From NCBI GenBank assembly GCA_964346645.1, contig CAYFVU010000003.1, positions 1 to 64,000 of the forward strand: a DNA stretch of 64,000 bases, written 5' to 3'. The position numbers and the translations under genes are program-made. Shown piece by piece: positions 50,129 through 58,804 of this stretch. The DNA comes from CAYFVU01 sp964346645. GTDB taxonomy: Bacteria > Spirochaetota > Spirochaetia > DSM-16054 > Sediminispirochaetaceae. Within the stretch, counting starts at the first letter, position 1. Each line of letters opens with the position of its first letter. The notes under the pieces were generated by a model. The model had not been told where the DNA came from. It worked only from the letters and a program-made list of their open reading frames with translations, and searched no databases.

Positions 50129-52342
50129 TTACTCTGCCGGAGTTATTCCGGTTTCCTCCTCTCCGCCGTCTCCGCTCCTATAACCCGATCCGGCATCGTA
50201 GCCGGCGCGGTTCTGCCGGCCGGTATCGCCGCCGCCGTAGCCGCCGCCCTGAGCACCTTGATTACTCGGCCCGGCGATCTGTTGCCGGCCGGCTCCGGTA
50301 TCCTTCAGGCGGAACTGGGCGATCATCGACTTGAGCTGTTGCGCCTGGCCCGCGAGCTCCTCGGCCGCCGAGGCGCTCTCCTCTGCGCTGGCCGTGTTCG
50401 CCTGGGTCACCTGATCGATCTGGTCGAGACCCTCGGTTATCTGCTCTATCGCCTGGGACTGATCCCTGTTGGCCTGACTGATCTCCTCGAGAAAATCGGA
50501 GACCTTGTTGATGCCCTCCACGATACTCTGCAGTTGATCGCTGGTCTCCTGGGCCGCGGCGGTGCCCTTCTTTATGCTCTCTATCGTCTCCTCGACCATC
50601 CGCGTGGTCTCGGTGACCGATTCGCCACTCCGGTTGGCGAGATTCCGCACCTCCTCAGCCACTACGGCGAAGCCCTTCCCGTACTTGCCGGCACGGGCCG
50701 CCTCGACGTTGGCATTGAGAGCAAGGAGGTTGATCTGGAAGGAGATGTCGTCTATGACCTTCACCACCTTGTTTATCTCGTCGGAGGAGGCGTTTATCTC
50801 CTCCATCGAAGAGTTGAGCTCCTGCATCTTCCGATTGCCCGCCTCGGCGTTTTGGCTCGCCTCCTTGGAGAGCTTGTTCGCCTCCATCGCGCTCTGGGCA
50901 TTCTGCTTGGATTGGCTGTTTATCTGGTTGATCGAGGAGCTGATCTCCTCGAGGCTGCTCGCCTGCTCCGTGGCGCCCTGACTGAGACTCTGGCTCGCCT
51001 GAGATACCTGATCGGAGCCGGAGGTCACCTGCTCTATCGCCTGGGAGACCTGGCTGAGAAGATCGTTTAGCGATCTGTTCATCTGGTCGAGGGACTTGCC
51101 TAGGCCGTCCTTCTCCGAGGCGAGCCGCACGTCATCGGTCAGATCGCCGTCGGCGATCTTCTCGGCCACCCCGGCCTTTTGCCGCATCGCATCCACCATT
51201 CCGTTGAGGGCGTCGGCGAGTCTGCCGATCTCGTCCCCCTGCTTCACATTCACCGTCGCTTCGAGATCGCCGGCGGCGACCTCACGGGCAAAACTGACTC
51301 CCTCGAGCAGCGGTTTGACGATGCCCCGGGCGATGACCACGGCGAAGAGGATACCGAGCAGCACAGATACAATGCTTATTACTATTACCGCCGTCTGCGT
51401 GTTCCTTGCCGCCGAGAGCATCGCCTGGTCGGTCATCACGTTTTCGGCGGTGGTGTGGACGATCTCCTGGAGCAGCGACTGCACCTCCCCGAGCGCCGCA
51501 GTGGTATCCGAGGCATATATCCTGCTCGCCTCGTCGAGCTGGGCGAGCTTCTCGTCGTGCCAGCCGATGAGGTTGTCTATCGCATCGAGGGTCTCGTAGG
51601 CGAGCGGCTTGGTGTTCTCCATGTAGTAGCTGCGCATCGCATCCTTGCGTCCCTCCGCGAGATTCTCCGAAATAACGATCGCACTCTCGTGCAGCTCCTT
51701 GTGTGGCTCATAGATCGGCTCTATCGCCTCGTCGAAGGCGGAGTCCGATGCGCGCTTCTCCTCCACCTCATCGGAGTAGAGGTACTGTCCGAGACTGCAC
51801 TGAGTGTGGTCGAGCTCTACGTTGGTAAAGGAGTTCATCTGCGGATCGACAAAGACGTCCTTTACCCGATGGGCCCAGGCGAGGTGGTCCACTTTCTTCT
51901 CGCGCAGGAAATTGCCGAGCTCCCTGTTTACCTCTGTATATTTCTCCCCCACCCTCACGGCAGACTCGTGGAGTTGCGTGTGGGGCTCCTCGATAGCGGA
52001 GAGCAGCGGTTTGAGCTCGGGAACCATCTGCTCGGCCTCCCTCCGGGCGTCGCTGTAGTACCACTTACCGAAGGCACACTTGGTGGGATCGGTCTCTACC
52101 AGGAGCTCGTCCACCTCCTCGTCGCTCAGGAGCTTGTTGAGGTCGACCGTCCAGTTGAGGTGGTCGACCTCCCGCTGTGTGATATTGCCCCTCAACTCGT
52201 TTCCCTCGATGACTTCGGAGGCGTTGGCCACGATGTCCCGGATACCGAGAAACGACCACGCGCCCACTACGATGAGCAGGACCACAACGACTCCGAAACC
52301 AACGGTAAATTTACCACTGAGCCTTACGTCTTTCCATGCCAT
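50129..52342 (-). CDS. methyl-accepting chemotaxis protein with two extracytoplasmic CZB zinc-binding domains
   Basis: This 737-residue chemoreceptor has TM1 at about 12-34, a sensory region at 35-315 and TM2 at about 316-338. HAMP follows (KPLLEGVSFAREVAAGDLEAT), then a long signalling coiled coil with the conserved tip (VDDISFQINLLALNANVEAARAGKYGKGFAVVAEEVRNLANRS). The sensory region carries two CZB domains in tandem, each with the full 3His-1Cys set: His61, Cys89, His121, His125; and His153, Cys182, His214, His218. CZB domains bind zinc tightly and in known receptors are mostly cytoplasmic. The last 60 residues are Gly/Gln-rich with no CheR pentapeptide. The start at 52342 follows AAGGGGGTAAGAATT; an in-frame upstream codon would add a hydrophobic stretch. 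Confidence 0.9.
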   Translation of the reverse strand: MAWKDVRLSGKFTVGFGVVVVLLIVVGAWSFLGIRDIVANASEVIEGNELRGNITQREVDHLNWTVDLNKLLSDEEVDELLVETDPTKCAFGKWYYSDARREAEQMVPELKPLLSAIEEPHTQLHESAVRVGEKYTEVNRELGNFLREKKVDHLAWAHRVKDVFVDPQMNSFTNVELDHTQCSLGQYLYSDEVEEKRASDSAFDEAIEPIYEPHKELHESAIVISENLAEGRKDAMRSYYMENTKPLAYETLDAIDNLIGWHDEKLAQLDEASRIYASDTTAALGEVQSLLQEIVHTTAENVMTDQAMLSAARNTQTAVIVISIVSVLLGILFAVVIARGIVKPLLEGVSFAREVAAGDLEATVNVKQGDEIGRLADALNGMVDAMRQKAGVAEKIADGDLTDDVRLASEKDGLGKSLDQMNRSLNDLLSQVSQAIEQVTSGSDQVSQASQSLSQGATEQASSLEEISSSINQINSQSKQNAQSAMEANKLSKEASQNAEAGNRKMQELNSSMEEINASSDEINKVVKVIDDISFQINLLALNANVEAARAGKYGKGFAVVAEEVRNLANRSGESVTETTRMVEETIESIKKGTAAAQETSDQLQSIVEGINKVSDFLEEISQANRDQSQAIEQITEGLDQIDQVTQANTASAEESASAAEELAGQAQQLKSMIAQFRLKDTGAGRQQIAGPSNQGAQGGGYGGGDTGRQNRAGYDAGSGYRSGDGGEEETGITPAE

Positions 52343-52446
52343 AATTCTTACCCCCTTACTCCACTTCCCAATAGTATAAAAGATGAGAGAAGATAATAAA
52401 ATAATTTTTTTAATTAAAATAAACATTATTTATTTAATAATAAAAC

Positions 52447-52545
52447 TTACTTTCCTGAGAGAGCCTCTAACCGGCGATTCCTGAAGTAGAGGACGGGCCA
52501 TGCGGAGCCGAAACAGAGCAGCATGAGAATTTCGAATGGACTCAT
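52447..52545 (-). CDS. short membrane-segment protein, 32 residues
   Basis: ATG 52545 is preceded by AAGGAGAGGTCT, a strong ribosome site. The product begins MSPFEILMLLCFGSAWP and ends after 32 residues with a basic stretch and SGK. The N-terminus matches what I recall of a family of small membrane proteins of about 80 residues that open with an FE-hydrophobic-CFG-AWP segment. Here the second half is absent, and downstream sequence is AT-rich and non-coding. It is therefore a truncated remnant or a true microprotein. It lies 28 nt beyond the CruF-like gene and would be its operon tail. Confidence 0.55.
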   Translation of the reverse strand: MSPFEILMLLCFGSAWPVLYFRNRRLEALSGK

Positions 52546-52573
52546 AGACCTCTCCTTGTATAGTATCGTGCGA

Positions 52574-53290
52574 TCACAGTATCAGATAGAGTCCGAGAAA
52601 GAAGAGTATCTGAATGACCCCATAGTAAAGCGGAAGAAGGGAGGTAAAGGTGATTCGCAAGAGCCGGAAGAGTGTCGATGCTCCGAGGGCGATCAAGAAC
52701 CAAGCCGCATAGTTCCGGAGAGGTATATACCCGTCGGTCCAGGTCCAGTAGTCCAGTCTGATCGCCACCGGCTCCATGATGTAGTCGAAGATGAGCGCCG
52801 CCGCCGCGGGCACCGCCACCGAAGCAATACCCGCGGCGAGGCGGACCGACCTCCGCTCCGCCACCTTGCTGCGGATGAAGAGGTGCTGGCTGCCCCTCAG
52901 AAAGCCAAGAATTACCAACACCCAGTTGAAGCCGATGATCATCGGCACCTCGAAGAGATGGAAACCGAGAACCGTCCCGTACTCATAGGCGCCGAAGACC
53001 GAACCCGTTGCCACTCCTATTGCCTCCAAGGAGAACGTAACCAGGTAGGTCGCCACTACCCACAGCCTTCCCGCCCCGCCGGTCTGCCGCCAATAGGGAA
53101 CAACAACCACGAGACCCGCGACCAGGAGGAACCAGGGAGTGAGGAGCAGCATGAACTCCCTGGTAATGCTCGAGTAGTGACCGAACACGCCCACCAAGTA
53201 GAAGACGGCGATGACGGACGCCGTCCCGTAATCGCGTGACAGGAAATTTCGCACCTTATCCAGTGCGGTGTGTTTATCCGTGCCGTTCAC
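52574..53290 (-). CDS. carotenoid biosynthesis membrane protein, CruF family
   Basis: This 238-residue protein of the DUF422/CruF family has about six transmembrane segments. CruF adds water to psi-ends of acyclic carotenoids (1,2-hydratase). Family sequences visible are EAIGVATGSVFGAYEYGTVLGFHLFEVPMIIGFNWVLVILG and IFDYIMEPVAIRLDYWTWTDGYIPLRNYAAWFLIAL, which contain the conserved Glu, His and Asp residues in the membrane. It starts at a GTG. With the phytoene synthase, glycosyltransferase and acyltransferase next to it, the product is likely a glycosylated, acylated acyclic carotenoid. Confidence 0.87.
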   Translation of the reverse strand: MNGTDKHTALDKVRNFLSRDYGTASVIAVFYLVGVFGHYSSITREFMLLLTPWFLLVAGLVVVVPYWRQTGGAGRLWVVATYLVTFSLEAIGVATGSVFGAYEYGTVLGFHLFEVPMIIGFNWVLVILGFLRGSQHLFIRSKVAERRSVRLAAGIASVAVPAAAALIFDYIMEPVAIRLDYWTWTDGYIPLRNYAAWFLIALGASTLFRLLRITFTSLLPLYYGVIQILFFLGLYLIL

Positions 53291-53378
53291 CTCGAATACT
53301 CTCCTCTTTTTCTGCGTCGCACTTTCTCCAAACCTCTCTGATTCTGCTGTAGTTCACCACAGCAGCCCCGACAGCCCA

Positions 53379-54197
53379 TCAACCCGAGATCAGGTTCTTC
53401 AACAACTGGAGAATGATACGCCCCTTGGCCGGCTTCACCTTCTTCTGATACACAACGAAGGGATTCTTCTCTATCTGCGACGCCGTCCACAGGTACATCT
53501 CCGCAGCGGTGCGTATCGGAACCCGGTACCGCTTGGGTATGAAGCGGTACCCCTCCTCGGCGCTCTCCTGCCAGCCCCGGTACAGCTCGATCTGCTGCGA
53601 GTGAAAATCTACGAACTGCCGGGGATGGCTCCTCACGTACTCCTCGTCGAGCGTCTCGAGTTCGCTCCCCTCCAAGGGGAGATACCTGCGGCCGAGCTCG
53701 AGGTCCTCCTTAATATCCCGAATGAAATTGATATACTGCATGGCGCGTCCCTGCAGTGCCGCCGCACTCAAGGCCTCATCCGGCAAACCGAGGATACGGG
53801 ACATAAAAAAACCTATAACCTCCGCCGAGCCGTAGATGTACTGCAGGGTTTCATCGAGGCTGTCGTACACTCTCTTGTGGAGGTCCGCCTCCATGGAGGA
53901 GAGAAAGGCCTCGGTCCAGGCAGGCTCGAAGTTGCGTCGCTCCTCGAGCTCTACATAGCGGTCTATGATCGGATCGTCCGCAGGCGTACCCTCACGCGCC
54001 CGTACATAGGCCTCCTTAAAGCGGTAGAATCCGTCCGCATCTTGCGGCACCTCGTCGACGAAGTTGTCCGCAATCCGGACGAAGCCGTAGAGGTAGAAGA
54101 CCTCCTTCCTTATTTCCGGCGGAAAGAAGAGGCTGCTGTTGAAGTAGGTGGTGCTTCCCTGCTTGAAGGCGCGGTAATGCGGACCACTTTTATCCAT
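53379..54197 (-). CDS. crtB: phytoene/squalene synthase family protein (CrtB type)
   Basis: This 272-residue trans-isoprenyl diphosphate synthase condenses two C20 or C15 prenyl diphosphates head to head. The first Asp-rich motif is RIADNFVDE (DxxxD), and the second is NFIRDIKEDLELGRRYLP. Also present are MSRILGLPDEA and GRAMQYI, as in phytoene synthases. AAGGAGCAGATGA precedes the ATG, and the gene overlaps the end of the glycosyltransferase gene by 8 bp. No CrtE or CrtI is in the window, so precursor supply and desaturation are encoded elsewhere. C40 versus C30 specificity cannot be decided here. Confidence 0.92.
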   Translation of the reverse strand: MDKSGPHYRAFKQGSTTYFNSSLFFPPEIRKEVFYLYGFVRIADNFVDEVPQDADGFYRFKEAYVRAREGTPADDPIIDRYVELEERRNFEPAWTEAFLSSMEADLHKRVYDSLDETLQYIYGSAEVIGFFMSRILGLPDEALSAAALQGRAMQYINFIRDIKEDLELGRRYLPLEGSELETLDEEYVRSHPRQFVDFHSQQIELYRGWQESAEEGYRFIPKRYRVPIRTAAEMYLWTASQIEKNPFVVYQKKVKPAKGRIILQLLKNLISG

Positions 54198-55434
54198 TCA
54201 TCTGCTCCTTTCTCTTTTCACGTCCCTCTTCATGCTGCGGGCGCTTCAACCGGCTTATCCCTATACTCCGCCCCTTCCAACTTACCGACGCGCTCACCCG
54301 GGTCATGTACCCGGAGGCCGCTGCGAGCATAAGGAAGAAGCTCAGGTAGAGGGGGTAGAGGAGCGAAGGCCCCGGACCGAAACGCCCCACCGGCCGTAAC
54401 AGCATTGCCGTCTGCAGCGCATACAAGATCCACAATCCTCCACCTATAAGTGACGCTTCGACCGCAGCGATATGCACGGCTGCGAACCAGGAGAGAACCG
54501 TTCCTATCATACCCGAAATCCAGAGCGAAATGAAGAACCTCGTACAGCCGTAGGAGCGCTCCGAACCGCTCGAGAGGTTCTTCCTCCACCCCTCTATGAG
54601 GCTCCCGAGACCGCCGGGATACATCCGGAACCGCACCGCGCCCCTTCCCGCAAAGACCGCAGGCTGCGCCCCTGCCCGGATAAAGAGATCCGCCAGCTCC
54701 ACGTCCTCGACCACCGAGGAGGCGACCGCCCTGTGCCCCCCGCTCCTCTCGTACAGCTCCCGTTCGACGAGTATGCACGGTCCGAAGAGTCCCTTCGGCT
54801 CCCTGTGCTTCGTACATGCGCCGAAGGGGCCGATACCCGCGAGAACCACCAGATTGGGAATGGCCGAGAGGCTTTCGTACCATCGATGAGCGACATGGTA
54901 GGGCTGCACGGAGACCACCGAGCGCCCCTCCGCCGCCATCAGGAGCCTCGCGAGGGCATCTTCGGAGAACGTCACGTCCGCATCTACGAAGAGAATTATC
55001 CTCCCGCCGCAGGCCTCGGCACCCTTGAAACAGGCCCAACTCTTCCCCGTCCAGCCCTCAGGCAAAGGGGGAAGAGAGAGCAGCTCGACACCGTAGGAAC
55101 GGGCAACGGCGGCGGTCCCGTCGCTCGAGTGGTCGTCTACCACCACTATCCGGTCTGCCCGCAACTGCTGCCGACGGAGACTGTCGAGCAGCAGGGGTAG
55201 GTTCTCCTCTTCGTTGCGGGCGGGGACGACCACCGAAAGGCCGCTGCTCTCCGGAGTGATTTTGTCCCTCTCAGAAGGGAGCCTATCGCTTTCTCGAGAG
55301 AGCCCGCCGTCCGCCGCGGGAAGAAAGACGAGTCGGTTAGTCAGAAGCCAGCCGAAGACCCAAAAGGCCAGGGCCGTAACGGAGAAGGTCCAAAAGAGAA
55401 TGTGGATCACGCTCTCGTCCATTACCTTCAGCAT
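54190..55434 (-). CDS. membrane glycosyltransferase family 2, CruC/HpnB-like
   Basis: This roughly 414-residue protein has an N-terminal membrane anchor (IHILFWTFSVTALAFWVFGWLL). A GT2 domain follows with VVVPARNEEENLPLLLDSL, VVDDHSSDGTAAVA, LPEGWTGKSWACFKGAEACGG and the catalytic DxD-like LFVDADVTF, then three C-terminal membrane segments. The layout matches carotenoid glycosyltransferase CruC and hopanoid HpnB relatives. In this operon it most likely adds a sugar to the hydroxyl created by CruF. The start is uncertain: ATG 55434 (MLKVMDES) or 55422; neither has a good ribosome site. It is divergent from the acyltransferase gene. Confidence 0.82.
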   Translation of the reverse strand: MLKVMDESVIHILFWTFSVTALAFWVFGWLLTNRLVFLPAADGGLSRESDRLPSERDKITPESSGLSVVVPARNEEENLPLLLDSLRRQQLRADRIVVVDDHSSDGTAAVARSYGVELLSLPPLPEGWTGKSWACFKGAEACGGRIILFVDADVTFSEDALARLLMAAEGRSVVSVQPYHVAHRWYESLSAIPNLVVLAGIGPFGACTKHREPKGLFGPCILVERELYERSGGHRAVASSVVEDVELADLFIRAGAQPAVFAGRGAVRFRMYPGGLGSLIEGWRKNLSSGSERSYGCTRFFISLWISGMIGTVLSWFAAVHIAAVEASLIGGGLWILYALQTAMLLRPVGRFGPGPSLLYPLYLSFFLMLAAASGYMTRVSASVSWKGRSIGISRLKRPQHEEGREKRKEQMNG

Positions 55435-55539
55435 ATAGTGCAAGCCACGCCGACGCAACGTCCATCTGCGAGCGGACCTGCACCGACCCTTGCTATTATT
55501 CGGCAAATCGCGCACACTCGTGCAGAGGTGGCTCTTCTC

Positions 55540-56301
55540 GTGTCGATTATTCAGGCAAGACATCACTGGTGGGCACAGGCGTTTTTCTACTCCTACATCG
55601 CCTTCATCATGCGGAAGGACTTCTCGGCCTTCCGCATCTGCGGTGAGCCGCCCGCGATTTCCTCCGACCGAGCTCTGTTGGCCGCACCGAATCACATCGG
55701 ATGGTGGGACGGCTTCTTCATCCACACCCTCAACCGCGCGCTGTGGCGGCGACGATTTTATCTGATGATGCTCGAGAAGCAGCTGAGGCGCTACCGCTAC
55801 TTCCGCAGTCTCGGGGTCTATTCGATCGATCCGTCATCACCACGGGCGATGCGGGAGTCGCTGAACTACAGTCTCGGCCTTCTCTCGGATCCGGAGAACA
55901 TGGTGGTCATATATCCGGAGAGTGAGCTGAGGAGCCAATTCGGACCGCCGTCGGGTCTGAAGAGGGGAGTGGAGTGGCTCGCGCACCGGGCTGCAGTGTC
56001 GGCCGATGATGTCAAGGCTTCTCACGCAGCATTCCGCGGAGACTCTTGGACATCGGCCGCAGCCCAGTCTACCGCGCAGCCTTTTACCGTCCTGCCCGTT
56101 ACCTTCCTCGTCCAGCCATGGGACTCGCGTAAGCCGGAGATCATTGCCCGCTGCGGAGAGCCGATCTCCTCGGAGGAGCTCGCGGCATCCCCCTCCCGCC
56201 TCGAAGTCTCGATGCAGGAGAACTGGAACAGGGCCATCGAGTGTACTCGCATGCGCAGATTCTCCTCCACACTCTTCGGAAAGGAGGCTTCCGCCTCTTA
56301 G
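55540..56301 (+). CDS. PlsC-like acyltransferase (possible carotenoid-glycoside acylase)
   Basis: This roughly 253-residue lysophospholipid-acyltransferase-fold protein has the catalytic motif PNHIGWWDGFF (NHx4D), then FRSLGVYSIDPSSPRAMRESL and VVIYPESELRSQFG (the EGT-type motif). The start is uncertain: GTG 55540 has GAGGTG nine bases upstream, and a longer form would overlap the divergent glycosyltransferase gene. In green sulfur bacteria CruC is paired with acyltransferase CruD, which acylates the sugar. Divergence next to the CruC-like gene makes an equivalent role plausible, but a phospholipid role is also possible. It is followed at 11 nt by the ECF ATPase gene. Confidence 0.72.
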   Translation: MSIIQARHHWWAQAFFYSYIAFIMRKDFSAFRICGEPPAISSDRALLAAPNHIGWWDGFFIHTLNRALWRRRFYLMMLEKQLRRYRYFRSLGVYSIDPSSPRAMRESLNYSLGLLSDPENMVVIYPESELRSQFGPPSGLKRGVEWLAHRAAVSADDVKASHAAFRGDSWTSAAAQSTAQPFTVLPVTFLVQPWDSRKPEIIARCGEPISSEELAASPSRLEVSMQENWNRAIECTRMRRFSSTLFGKEASAS

Positions 56302-56311
56302 GGCACCGCCT

Positions 56312-57907
56312 ATGCAACATGAGGACTCTCCCCGGCTGGTCGTTCACAAGCTCGGCTTTACCTTCCCCTCCTACCCCGGGCTGCCTGCGCAGAGACTCTT
56401 CCACGGTCTCGAGCTGAGCATCTCCCCCGGAGAGATGAGAGTCGTACTCGGCCAGCCGGAATCCGGCAAGACGAGCCTCTCGCGTATACTGACGGGTCTC
56501 ATTCCGCGCTACAGCGGGGGGGAGTTGGAGGGAGAGATCCGTCTCGACGACACACCTCTGGAATCGGTTACTCCACCGCAGATAATGGACAGGGTGGGGA
56601 CTATCTTTCAGGATCCGGACGAGCAGATATTCACCACATCCTGCGAGTCCGAGGCCGCATTCGCCCTCGAATCTCTCGGCTTCGATCCAGAAGAGATACG
56701 CGCACGAGTGGACGAAGCCCTCGCACTCACGGGGCTCTCCTCCTACTCCCGTCGCCCTCCCTCTTCTCTCTCCGGCGGGGAGAAGAAGAAGCTTCTCTTC
56801 GCCGCGCTGTTCGCCCTCGAGCCGCGCCTTTGGATCCTCGACGAACCGCTCGACGAGGTCGATCGCTACTCCAGCCGCCGCATCCTCTCGGCAGTGGAAG
56901 AGGGCGGCTATGGAGTGCTGCTCTTTGCATCGAAACTCCTCGACGTCTTCGACGAACACGATATGCGCTATTCGCTGCTCACCGAGGGGCGGATCCTCTC
57001 CGAAGAGGAGGTCGGCCGGAAAGGGCTTATCGAAAAGGCGCGTTCGCTCGGCCTCGCCCATCCCGCCTCGTTTGTTGCCCGCGAGCTTTATCCTTCTCAT
57101 GATTTTCATCCCGAGACCGAAGGACCTTCCGAGACCGCAGGGCCCACCGAGACCGCAGACCCCGGAGGTCTTCGGACCTCCGAGGTCGAGATGCCTGCGG
57201 CCGAACAGCCCGCCCCTCTGCTCTCCGTGCGTGAGGTCGAGTTCACCTACGGCGACAGCAAGAAGGGGGAGGCGGAAGGCAATTCGGATTCGGGCGCAGG
57301 CGCAGGCGCAGGCGCAGCCACGAGTGGCGAGCCCGAGGAGTTTTACCTTCGCGTCGATGCGCTCGACCTCTATCCCGGCGAAACGGCGGCCCTGGTGGGC
57401 CCGAACGGCTGCGGAAAGACCACCCTTGCGAAGCTCCTCTGCGGTCTCCTCACGCCGAAACGGGGGCACATACGGGGGGCCGCAGATCTACGGCTGGAGA
57501 CTCAAGTCGCCTACATCTTCCAGAATCCGGACTATCAGATCTTTCTGCCGACGGTGGAGGAGGAGCTCGCCTACGGACTGAGGGAGCAGGGGCTCGCACC
57601 TCGGGACATACACAGGAGGGTGCGGGAAGCCGCCGAGATGTTCCGCCTGCCGCCCCTCAACGTGCCGCCGACCGTCATGAGCTACGGCGCGCGCAAGCGG
57701 CTGCAGGCGGCGGTCTACTACCTCCTCGACAGAAGGGTCTACATCATAGACGAGGCGGATTCCGGCATTTCTCTCTCCGACTTCTCGGAGATGATAGCCG
57801 CACTCCGCCGGGAGGACAGGGCCATCCTCATCATTACCCACAACGACAGGATCGGGAACCGCTACGCCGACCGGAGCATAACCATGGAGGAGGGGAGGAT
57901 CGCATGA
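56312..57907 (+). CDS. ECF transporter ATPase, two fused nucleotide-binding domains
   Basis: This 531-residue ATPase has two ABC domains in one chain, equivalent to EcfA1 and EcfA2. Domain 1 has Walker A LGQPESGKTS (47-55, unusual GQPESGKT), Q-loop FQDPDEQIFT, signature SSLSGGEKKK and Walker B LWILDEPLDEVD. Domain 2 has Walker A LVGPNGCGKTTL, Q-loop FQNPDYQIFL, a degenerate signature MSYGARKRLQ in place of LSGGQ, and Walker B VYIIDEADSG. One of the two composite sites is thus likely weak. The linker is low-complexity, with Pro-Ser-Glu-Thr repeats and a Gly-Ala repeat coded by (GGCGCA)n at 57292-57316. The stop overlaps the EcfT start (ATGA). Confidence 0.9.
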   Translation: MQHEDSPRLVVHKLGFTFPSYPGLPAQRLFHGLELSISPGEMRVVLGQPESGKTSLSRILTGLIPRYSGGELEGEIRLDDTPLESVTPPQIMDRVGTIFQDPDEQIFTTSCESEAAFALESLGFDPEEIRARVDEALALTGLSSYSRRPPSSLSGGEKKKLLFAALFALEPRLWILDEPLDEVDRYSSRRILSAVEEGGYGVLLFASKLLDVFDEHDMRYSLLTEGRILSEEEVGRKGLIEKARSLGLAHPASFVARELYPSHDFHPETEGPSETAGPTETADPGGLRTSEVEMPAAEQPAPLLSVREVEFTYGDSKKGEAEGNSDSGAGAGAGAATSGEPEEFYLRVDALDLYPGETAALVGPNGCGKTTLAKLLCGLLTPKRGHIRGAADLRLETQVAYIFQNPDYQIFLPTVEEELAYGLREQGLAPRDIHRRVREAAEMFRLPPLNVPPTVMSYGARKRLQAAVYYLLDRRVYIIDEADSGISLSDFSEMIAALRREDRAILIITHNDRIGNRYADRSITMEEGRIA

Positions 57908-58698
57908 TACAGAGCGGCTACCTGCCGAAAGACAGCTTCATGCACCGCCTCGATCCGCGGGCAAAACTCTTCCTCCTCGTGCTCGTCGCCGTCGCCTTCT
58001 TCTTTCCCGTTCCCGTACCGATCTACGCCCTCTATCTCCTGCTCCCCGTCGCCGCAGTCCTTCTTACACTCGGACTACGGGAGCTCTGGATTCCGGTACG
58101 AACGATACTCCCCCTGCTGATCCTCGTTGCCGTTCTGACGCCTCCGTTCCACCGCTCAGGAGACCTTCTCTTCTCGATAGGAGGAGTCGAGCTGGTGACC
58201 AGCGGCGGGCTCGAGGAGACATCTCGTCTCCTGCTGCGCTTTACCGGTATCACAGTCAGCTTCTTCCTCTTCTTCCGCAGTACCGACATCGAGACCCTCA
58301 TCCTCACCCTGCGCTGGTACCGTCTCCCCTACTCCTTTGCACTGGTGCTCACTATCGCCTTTCGCTACATCCCCTACATAGCCTCCCTCTACCGCGCCAT
58401 CTCCGATGCCCACCGGCTGCGCAGCCCCGTGCACGGCGGAAGGGGAGGAAAAAATGAGACCTCTTTGTGGAAGGGCGTGAAGAGACGCTTCAGCCGCATC
58501 TTCCCCACCCTCGTATCCGTGATGATCCACTCGGTAAAGACCATTCCCTCCCTCTCGATGACTCTCGAGACCCGAGGGTTCGGAAGAAGCGAGCGGCGCA
58601 CCGCCCTCCACTCCCTTCCCCCTCTCTCGAGGAGACCGAGAAGCCTGGGCACCGCAGTCGTTCTGACTCTGCTCCTGCTCCTCCCCCTCTGGCCTTAA
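57904..58698 (+). CDS. ECF transporter T component (EcfT)
   Basis: This 264-residue membrane scaffold is of the energy-coupling-factor type (CbiQ/EcfT family). The N-terminus LDPRAKLFLLVLVAVAFFFPV is typical. Five to six membrane segments are predicted. The C-terminal coupling helix contains SMTLETRGFGRSERRT, the ExRGF motif that contacts the ATPases. The start overlaps the ATPase stop by 4 bp. The next gene, 106 nt downstream, is the substrate-binding S component, so this is a self-contained (group I-like) ECF importer. Confidence 0.9.
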   Translation: MIQSGYLPKDSFMHRLDPRAKLFLLVLVAVAFFFPVPVPIYALYLLLPVAAVLLTLGLRELWIPVRTILPLLILVAVLTPPFHRSGDLLFSIGGVELVTSGGLEETSRLLLRFTGITVSFFLFFRSTDIETLILTLRWYRLPYSFALVLTIAFRYIPYIASLYRAISDAHRLRSPVHGGRGGKNETSLWKGVKRRFSRIFPTLVSVMIHSVKTIPSLSMTLETRGFGRSERRTALHSLPPLSRRPRSLGTAVVLTLLLLLPLWP

Positions 58699-58706
58699 AC
58701 AGATCT

Positions 58707-58759
58707 TATTCGGGCTCATGGAAGCACGAGTATGCGAATAGGAAACGGGAACGCCGTTT
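58707..58759 (+). other. possible structured mRNA leader before EcfS gene
   Basis: In the 106-nt gap before the S-component gene there are two consecutive stem-loops. The first is TATTCG (58707-58712) with CGAATA (58735-58740), an inner CTC/GAG extension and a GAAG loop. The second is AAACGG (58743-58748) with CCGTTT (58754-58759). No known riboswitch consensus is recognised, and the gap is too short for a cobalamin riboswitch. It could be a regulatory leader or only an intercistronic structure. Confidence 0.35.
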
Positions 58760-58804
58760 GACAGCCGCATTCGAAACGGTGTATGTGTAGAGGTGGAGGC
58801 ACAT

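Noticed and set aside
57292..57316. Short tandem GGCGCA-type repeat
   Set aside because: It encodes a Gly-Ala linker in the fused ECF ATPase and is in frame. It is low complexity, not a CRISPR or regulatory repeat.
58699..58804. Cobalamin riboswitch before the ECF S-component gene
   Set aside because: The gap is about 100 nt, shorter than the usual element, and the conserved B12 box was not found.
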